A stretch of DNA of 28,652 bases from CAZQGJ01 sp964592905 (GTDB taxonomy: Bacteria; Patescibacteriota; UBA1384; CAYGGE01), in the NCBI GenBank assembly GCA_964592905.1, contig CAZQGJ010000005.1, forward strand, positions 1-28,652, read 5' to 3'. The translations under genes were made by a program, and so were the position numbers. The notes under the pieces are model-generated. The model was not told the origin of the DNA. It worked only from the letters and a program-made list of their open reading frames with translations, and did no database searches. This document shows, piece by piece, positions 24,735 through 28,652 of this stretch. How positions within the stretch are numbered: position 1 is the stretch's first letter; each line of letters starts with the position of its first letter.

Positions 24735-24735
24735 A

Positions 24736-25908
24736 ATGCTCAACCGATCACTGCTCGATGTTAAGTCATGGCCGCGTTGGGTATTTTTAATTCTCGGGAT
24801 TGCGTTAATACTAATTATTTCTTTAGCCTTATTTAAGCGGCCAACTGAAAATGTAGTTCCTCTATCGACCGGACTAGACGCCAGTGCTAGTCCAGAGCCA
24901 TCCGCGCTAAATAGCTCCACCGCATCGGCTCTAACATCAGCTCCTTCATCAACTCCTTCATCGGCTCTGGTTACTTTCGATACAGCTAATTTAGCCGGTG
25001 CCTCTCAAAGTTATAATTTTACGCTCTCTTTGCCTAGCGATTGGCAAGTTGAGTATCTGTCCGATATCGATAGCTTGAACTTATACTCTAAAACAGCCTC
25101 TGGCTCCAATAAATTAGAACAATCCCAGATCTTAATTCGTAATTTTGTGGCTGATAAATTCTTAACTTTGAGTACAGTAAAGATCTATCAAACTACTGAT
25201 CGGGTGATTAACGGTCGTTTGGCACGCCAATACGATATCGAGAAAAAGCCAGAGGCGGCTAGCTTTAAAGGGCAGCCGAGTTGGCGCAATCTACGACACC
25301 AAGTCGTCGATGTTCAGGTTGGACGGCGTTACTATGTTATTGCCAAAAGCCCTGACCTGGACAATCAGCTATTCGAGCAGATCTTAGCTACGTTCATGCC
25401 GCGGACCGCTCAGGCTCAATCTCTAGTTCCTCCAACCCAGGATTTTCGCTCTCGAATTAATTTGAAAACCTTTGGCCAACTGATCGATCCCGAGAGCTCT
25501 CCGGTTCAACCGGAGCGGTTTAGCGGTTATCATACCGGAGTTGATATCGAACATACAAAGATCGTTGGTGTCGATGTACCAGTGGTGGCAATCGCCGATG
25601 GTATAGTCAAGCTCTCACAGAAAGCGAACGGTTATGGTGGCGTTGTAATCATGTGGCATACGATTAGCGGTCAAACCCGATCTGTTCTCTACGGCCATCT
25701 CGATCCGGCCCGACTGCCAAAAATTGGTCAAACGATCGCTGCCGGTAAAACTATCGGCTATCTCGGAGTAGGCCAAAGCGCTGAGACGGATGGTGAGCGG
25801 CGTCATCTCCATCTCTCGATCAGATCAGACACTGCCTTAGAGCTGGCCGGCTATACAAAAACAGCCACCCGTTTGAATGAGTGGCTGAATCCGTTAGATT
25901 ATTTTTAA
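24736..25908 (+). CDS. membrane-anchored M23 (lysostaphin-type) peptidase
   Basis: 390 residues. A basic start and one membrane helix (about 10-29) are followed by a Ser/Ala/Thr/Pro-rich linker (about 45-78), a beta-rich middle domain, and a C-terminal M23 domain. Zinc ligands are visible as His266-x3-Asp270 in YHTGVDIE and His357-x-His359 in HLHL. M23 enzymes cut peptidoglycan cross-bridges outside the membrane, for wall growth or, in epibionts, perhaps attack on host wall. I chose the ATG at 24736, with GAGGG four bases upstream, over a GTG at 24721. Codon use is host-like again, so the gene marks the right border of the island. Confidence 0.88.
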   Translation: MLNRSLLDVKSWPRWVFLILGIALILIISLALFKRPTENVVPLSTGLDASASPEPSALNSSTASALTSAPSSTPSSALVTFDTANLAGASQSYNFTLSLPSDWQVEYLSDIDSLNLYSKTASGSNKLEQSQILIRNFVADKFLTLSTVKIYQTTDRVINGRLARQYDIEKKPEAASFKGQPSWRNLRHQVVDVQVGRRYYVIAKSPDLDNQLFEQILATFMPRTAQAQSLVPPTQDFRSRINLKTFGQLIDPESSPVQPERFSGYHTGVDIEHTKIVGVDVPVVAIADGIVKLSQKANGYGGVVIMWHTISGQTRSVLYGHLDPARLPKIGQTIAAGKTIGYLGVGQSAETDGERRHLHLSIRSDTALELAGYTKTATRLNEWLNPLDYF

Positions 25909-25931
25909 TATAACGTAATAGTCTAGTCTGT

Positions 25932-26324
25932 TTAGAGTAGCCACCCGGCTAACAGGCCGAGGACGATAAAGCTGGCTGTCCAGTTAACGATGATAGCTGT
26001 CAGCTTGCCAGGTTTAGGCATAAAGTGTTGACCGTCGATCATTAGTGGTAGAGCGAAGCCAGCGGCGGCAAAGATCAGGCCTAGATAGAGGCCCTTCATC
26101 ATATTATTAAGGTTAAGCGTATAGCTAAACTCAAAACCTGAGTAAAGACTAGCGAAACCGAGCGAGATTAAGAACATAGCAATGAGAACCATCGCCAACT
26201 GCTTCATTTCCGGCTTGCTGTGATCCTCGTCAGCAAAAAGCTCTTTGTAGAGTTGACCGAACATCAGGTAGCCAACGCTCGACATAGCGATGAGACCGAT
26301 GATTGCGAACAGATAGATATTCAT
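25932..26324 (-). CDS. small four-helix membrane protein (DUF1761-like)
   Basis: 130 residues with four hydrophobic segments (about 3-23, 43-62, 76-94 and 107-128). The size and layout resemble DUF1761 proteins, but I see no decisive motif. A good GGAGG lies five bases before the ATG. It stands 65 bases downstream of tRNA-Pro on the same strand, so it could share its transcript. It converges with the M23 gene, 23 bases away. Function unknown. Confidence 0.65.
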   Translation of the reverse strand: MNIYLFAIIGLIAMSSVGYLMFGQLYKELFADEDHSKPEMKQLAMVLIAMFLISLGFASLYSGFEFSYTLNLNNMMKGLYLGLIFAAAGFALPLMIDGQHFMPKPGKLTAIIVNWTASFIVLGLLAGWLL

Positions 26325-26389
26325 TGTGCCTCCAAATAATAGATAATAATAGTTCTATTATGAGAGGCATTCGGTTTAAAAGCAAGAAA

Positions 26390-26465
26390 TGGTCGGGAAG
26401 ACAGGATTCGAACCTGCGACCTCAGCGTCCCAAACGCCGCGCGCTACCAACTGCGCCACTTCCCG
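26390..26465 (-). tRNA. tRNA-Pro (anticodon TGG), CCA encoded
   Basis: On the minus strand the acceptor CGGGAAG pairs with CTTCCCG, with discriminator A and an encoded CCA. The anticodon loop TTTGGGA on CGGCG/CGCTG gives TGG, and the T-arm is GCAGG TTCGAAT CCTGT. The C1-G72 first pair is typical of bacterial tRNA-Pro. Confidence 0.95.
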
Positions 26466-26476
26466 AACTAGCTTGG

Positions 26477-26506
26477 ATTATACCTTGAAACAGGATGTTT
26501 AGTCAA
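26477..26506 (-). promoter_or_regulatory. tRNA-Pro promoter
   Basis: On the minus strand TTGACT (26501-26506), 18 bases, TATAAT (26477-26482). The start is expected a few bases before the tRNA 5' end. It is interleaved with the opposing trxB promoter. Confidence 0.75.
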
Positions 26507-26513
26507 TTATAGT
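26485..26513 (+). promoter_or_regulatory. trxB promoter, overlapping the tRNA-Pro promoter
   Basis: TTGAAA (26485-26490), 17 bases, TATAGT (26508-26513), then AAGGAG and the trxB ATG. Its -10 and -35 boxes lie inside the divergent tRNA-Pro promoter, so the two would compete for polymerase. Confidence 0.6.
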
Positions 26514-26540
26514 AGCAATGATACAGATTAAGGAGTAAAG

Positions 26541-27518
26541 ATGACCGAACTGACTACTGACCAAGCTCTTTACGATGTTATCATCGTGGGCGGTGCCTCG
26601 GCCGGTTTAACCGCCGCCTTATACGCTAGCCGACGGGCCCTTAAGACGCTAGTTTTGACCAAAGATATTGGCGGACAGCTCTCTTTGACTAACGATGTCG
26701 AGAACTACCCTGGCTTCGAGCAGGTTGGCGGTTTTGAACTTGCCGACAAGATGAAAAAGCAGGCCGAGAAGTTTGGGGCTGTTATTAAATTCGAAACGGT
26801 GACCGCCGTCGATAAGCAAGGCGAACAGTTTCTTGTTACCACCAACGGAACGAGCTACCTCGCCCGTACCGTTATTTTGGCCTTTGGTAAGACACCGCGT
26901 AGCCTAGATGCCCCTGGCGAGGCCGCGTTGATGGGCAAGGGTGTCAGTTACTGCGCAACCTGCGATATGCCGCTATTTCGTCAGAAGCGTGTCGTGGTAG
27001 TCGGTGGAGGTAACTCGGCTATCGATGCGGCTCTATACGCCTCCGATATTGCCAGCGAAGTCCATTTGATACACCGTCGCAACGAGTTTCGGGGCGAAGC
27101 AGTTTTGGTCGAGCGACTCAAAAGCAAACCAAATCTCACCATTCATTATAACTCGACGATCACTCAGATTCATGGCCAGGAGCGAGTCAGCGGCGTGACC
27201 CTGCAAAACATCAAGGATCAATCGTTGACTGAACTATCTGTCGAAGGCGTTTTTATCGAGATTGGCTATGTCGTTAAAAGTGAGTTTGTGGCACATCTTG
27301 TCCAGATGACAGAGCGGCACGAGATTGTCACCAATCGTCATTACAGTACTAGCTGTCCCGGTATTTTTGCCGCTGGCGACCTGACGACAACACCGTTTAA
27401 ACAGGCGGTAATTTCAGCTGGTGAGGGCTGTGTGGCTGCCCTAGCCGCCTATGAATACATCATGAAGCAAACTGGCCGTCAGGCCATTAACGTTGACTGG
27501 GGAGGAGCTCGAGGCTAA
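26541..27518 (+). CDS. trxB: thioredoxin reductase (TrxB-type FAD/NADPH flavoprotein)
   Basis: 325 residues, normal length. FAD site VGGASAG (16-22), redox pair Cys138-Ala-Thr-Cys141 in YCATCD, NADPH site VVGGGNSAID just after it, and the C-terminal FAD motif GIFAAGDL. It passes electrons from NADPH to thioredoxin in the cytosol. An AAGGAG six bases upstream supports the ATG at 26541. The next gene starts two bases after its stop. A short C-terminal tail (NVDWGGARG) goes beyond the usual end. Confidence 0.95.
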   Translation: MTELTTDQALYDVIIVGGASAGLTAALYASRRALKTLVLTKDIGGQLSLTNDVENYPGFEQVGGFELADKMKKQAEKFGAVIKFETVTAVDKQGEQFLVTTNGTSYLARTVILAFGKTPRSLDAPGEAALMGKGVSYCATCDMPLFRQKRVVVVGGGNSAIDAALYASDIASEVHLIHRRNEFRGEAVLVERLKSKPNLTIHYNSTITQIHGQERVSGVTLQNIKDQSLTELSVEGVFIEIGYVVKSEFVAHLVQMTERHEIVTNRHYSTSCPGIFAAGDLTTTPFKQAVISAGEGCVAALAAYEYIMKQTGRQAINVDWGGARG

Positions 27519-27520
27519 CG

Positions 27521-28081
27521 ATGACCGGCAAGACCCACGCCCTGGCCGGAGGAGTAGCAGCGCTGGGGTTTATCCTCTTGGTTCAAAACCAAGGCTGGCT
27601 CTCTCTCGACCTTGACCCGCTCTTAACCAGCGGCCGACTACAGTATTTAGCCATTGGTTTAATAGGCAGTGTAGCGGCCTTGCTTCCAGATCTTGATAAT
27701 TCGGAGTCTCGCCTAGAAAACTGGCGGATCTTTGGCGTCAAACCACTCAAGCCGCTAGCCGATCTCGTCAATCTCCTCTTTTCACATCGGGGCTTTCTCC
27801 ACTCGTTATTGGCGGTGATGCTCCTGTCCTTGATTTTATTGAGTTTACCATCAGGGATTGAGCTACATTGGCGAGTAGCTATCCTCAGTGGCTATCTATC
27901 GCATCTAATTACCGACGGTCTGACGCCGGACGGCATTGAGCTATTTTATCCCTGGGGGCAGCAGATCCGTTGGCTGCCTCGTTGGTTAGCGATTAGAACT
28001 GGCTCGTTTATTGAGAGTCTTTTTTATCTGTTGTTGATTGGTGGGCTGATTTGGCTGGTCGATCTGGCTATTATCGTTTAA
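27521..28081 (+). CDS. DUF457/YdjM family membrane metal-dependent hydrolase
   Basis: 186 residues, about four membrane helices. Family metal-site residues are visible: His6 in TGKTH, Asp57 in PDLDN, HRGFLHS with His89 and His94, and the SHLITDG stretch with His128 and Asp132. Members are polytopic proteins annotated as metal-dependent hydrolases; a few affect DNA damage responses, but their substrates are not known. It is coupled to trxB with a 2-base gap. Its last 96 bases overlap, on the other strand, the 3' end of the thymidylate kinase gene. Confidence 0.85.
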   Translation: MTGKTHALAGGVAALGFILLVQNQGWLSLDLDPLLTSGRLQYLAIGLIGSVAALLPDLDNSESRLENWRIFGVKPLKPLADLVNLLFSHRGFLHSLLAVMLLSLILLSLPSGIELHWRVAILSGYLSHLITDGLTPDGIELFYPWGQQIRWLPRWLAIRTGSFIESLFYLLLIGGLIWLVDLAIIV

Positions 28082-28652
28082 GCGTTCTAAGACGATTGCC
28101 TCGATCCGTTGGGCTACTGCCTCGATTGTGCCACGACCATCGACGAGACAGAATCGATTGGGTTCAGATTGAGCGATGTAATCATAGCCGGCCTGGACGG
28201 ATTTTTGTAGCTCTTCACCGGCGGCCTCGAATCGGTCTAACTCTCGAATCTTAGTGATTCTAGAGGCAGCCTCGATTGGGTCGAGCGTTAAACAGATAGT
28301 CAGATTAGGTTTTAGTTGAGCCGTTGAGATCTGATTTAGCTCTTCGATTAAAGCAGCGCCAAGTCCACGGGCAAAACCCTGAAAGACAACAGAGCTATCG
28401 ATGAATCGATCGAGAATAACAATCTTTCCGTTAGCTAGAGCTGGACGATAAAGTTTGTTAACGGCCTCGGCTCGACCGGCCTGGAACAGAAAGACCTCGG
28501 CCAGGGGACTGATCTGTTCTCCTGTTGTTTGGCCGGTCAGGCGGCGAACTTCGCGGCCGAGTTCGGTGCTCATCAGCTCACGAAAATCCTGGGCTGAGTA
28601 GCCTAGATCGATTAATCGTTGCGTTAAGATTTGAATCTGTGTCGTCTTGCCG
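27986..28652 (-). CDS. tmk: thymidylate kinase, 5' end outside the window
   Basis: 221 residues are visible. The frame is open to the right edge and begins with GKTTQIQIL, the end of the Walker A loop, so only about a dozen N-terminal residues are missing. LDRFIDSSVVFQG carries the DRF/Y motif that binds dTMP, and EVFLFQAGRAE and LTICLTLDP follow the family pattern. It makes dTDP from dTMP for DNA synthesis. The last 30 or so residues (Asn/Gln-rich, NQPTNQQQ) are low-complexity and come from the region shared with the opposite gene. An internal ATG at 28573 is not the start. Confidence 0.9.
   Translation of the reverse strand, partial: GKTTQIQILTQRLIDLGYSAQDFRELMSTELGREVRRLTGQTTGEQISPLAEVFLFQAGRAEAVNKLYRPALANGKIVILDRFIDSSVVFQGFARGLGAALIEELNQISTAQLKPNLTICLTLDPIEAASRITKIRELDRFEAAGEELQKSVQAGYDYIAQSEPNRFCLVDGRGTIEAVAQRIEAIVLERLNDNSQIDQPNQPTNQQQIKKTLNKRASSNR

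Noticed and set aside
1..28652. Alternative genetic code with TGA as glycine
   Set aside because: uvrB and ileS end at TGA at the expected protein ends, with the next gene overlapping.

Overview
The window looks like a chromosomal segment of a reduced-genome bacterium of the Candidate Phyla Radiation, most likely Candidatus Saccharibacteria. I base this on compact gene-on-gene packing, a short UvrC without its C-terminal helix-hairpin-helix part, many small membrane proteins without clear families, and -10 boxes that sit directly on start codons. This placement is inference. TGA works as an ordinary stop, so code 25 (Gracilibacteria) is not supported. By eye the host parts are about half GC, while roughly 15.6-24.6 kb is clearly AT-rich.

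Layout. 0-0.6 kb: the tail of a possible gene, a hairpin-rich spacer bounded by a 20-bp direct repeat of the tRNA-Asp 3' end, then tRNA-Asp and tRNA-Gly. 0.6-3.0 kb: a DUF192 protein, then tRNA-Thr running straight into a small membrane protein and a membrane family-2 glycosyltransferase. 3.1-9.0 kb (minus strand): uvrA, uvrC and a PMT/ArnT-like membrane glycosyltransferase in one operon. 9.1-15.6 kb (plus strand): a membrane protein, uvrB, an M50-like membrane metalloprotease candidate, a two-domain GT4-GT4 glycosyltransferase fusion, a WecG/TagA/CpsF glycosyltransferase and tRNA-Lys. Together these are nucleotide excision repair plus cell-surface glycan assembly.

15.63-24.57 kb is a low-GC island bounded by long imperfect inverted repeats (186 and 245 bp, about 90% identical where aligned). 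Each arm carries the same promoter/operator and the start of an XRE-regulator reading frame. The left arm drives XRE, a divergent SAM hydroxide adenosyltransferase-like protein, an enolase paralog with altered active-site positions, an isoleucyl-tRNA synthetase, a decayed nucleotidyltransferase/APS-kinase fusion, a guanylate-kinase-like NTPase and a decayed asparagine synthetase. The right arm drives, in the opposite direction, a sulfotransferase whose start overlaps the stop of a 14-codon XRE remnant (TAATG). The set resembles a small-molecule pathway (SAM-derived nucleoside chemistry, sulfate activation and transfer, an aminoacyl-tRNA synthetase as possible self-resistance) that is partly eroded. 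That reading is a hypothesis. The 10-N gap inside ileS is probably not a real gap: its flanks overlap by 6 bp and merging them restores a continuous frame.

24.6-28.65 kb returns to host-like sequence: an M23 peptidase, a small membrane protein, tRNA-Pro divergent from trxB, a DUF457 membrane hydrolase, and a convergent, overlapping thymidylate kinase cut by the window edge.
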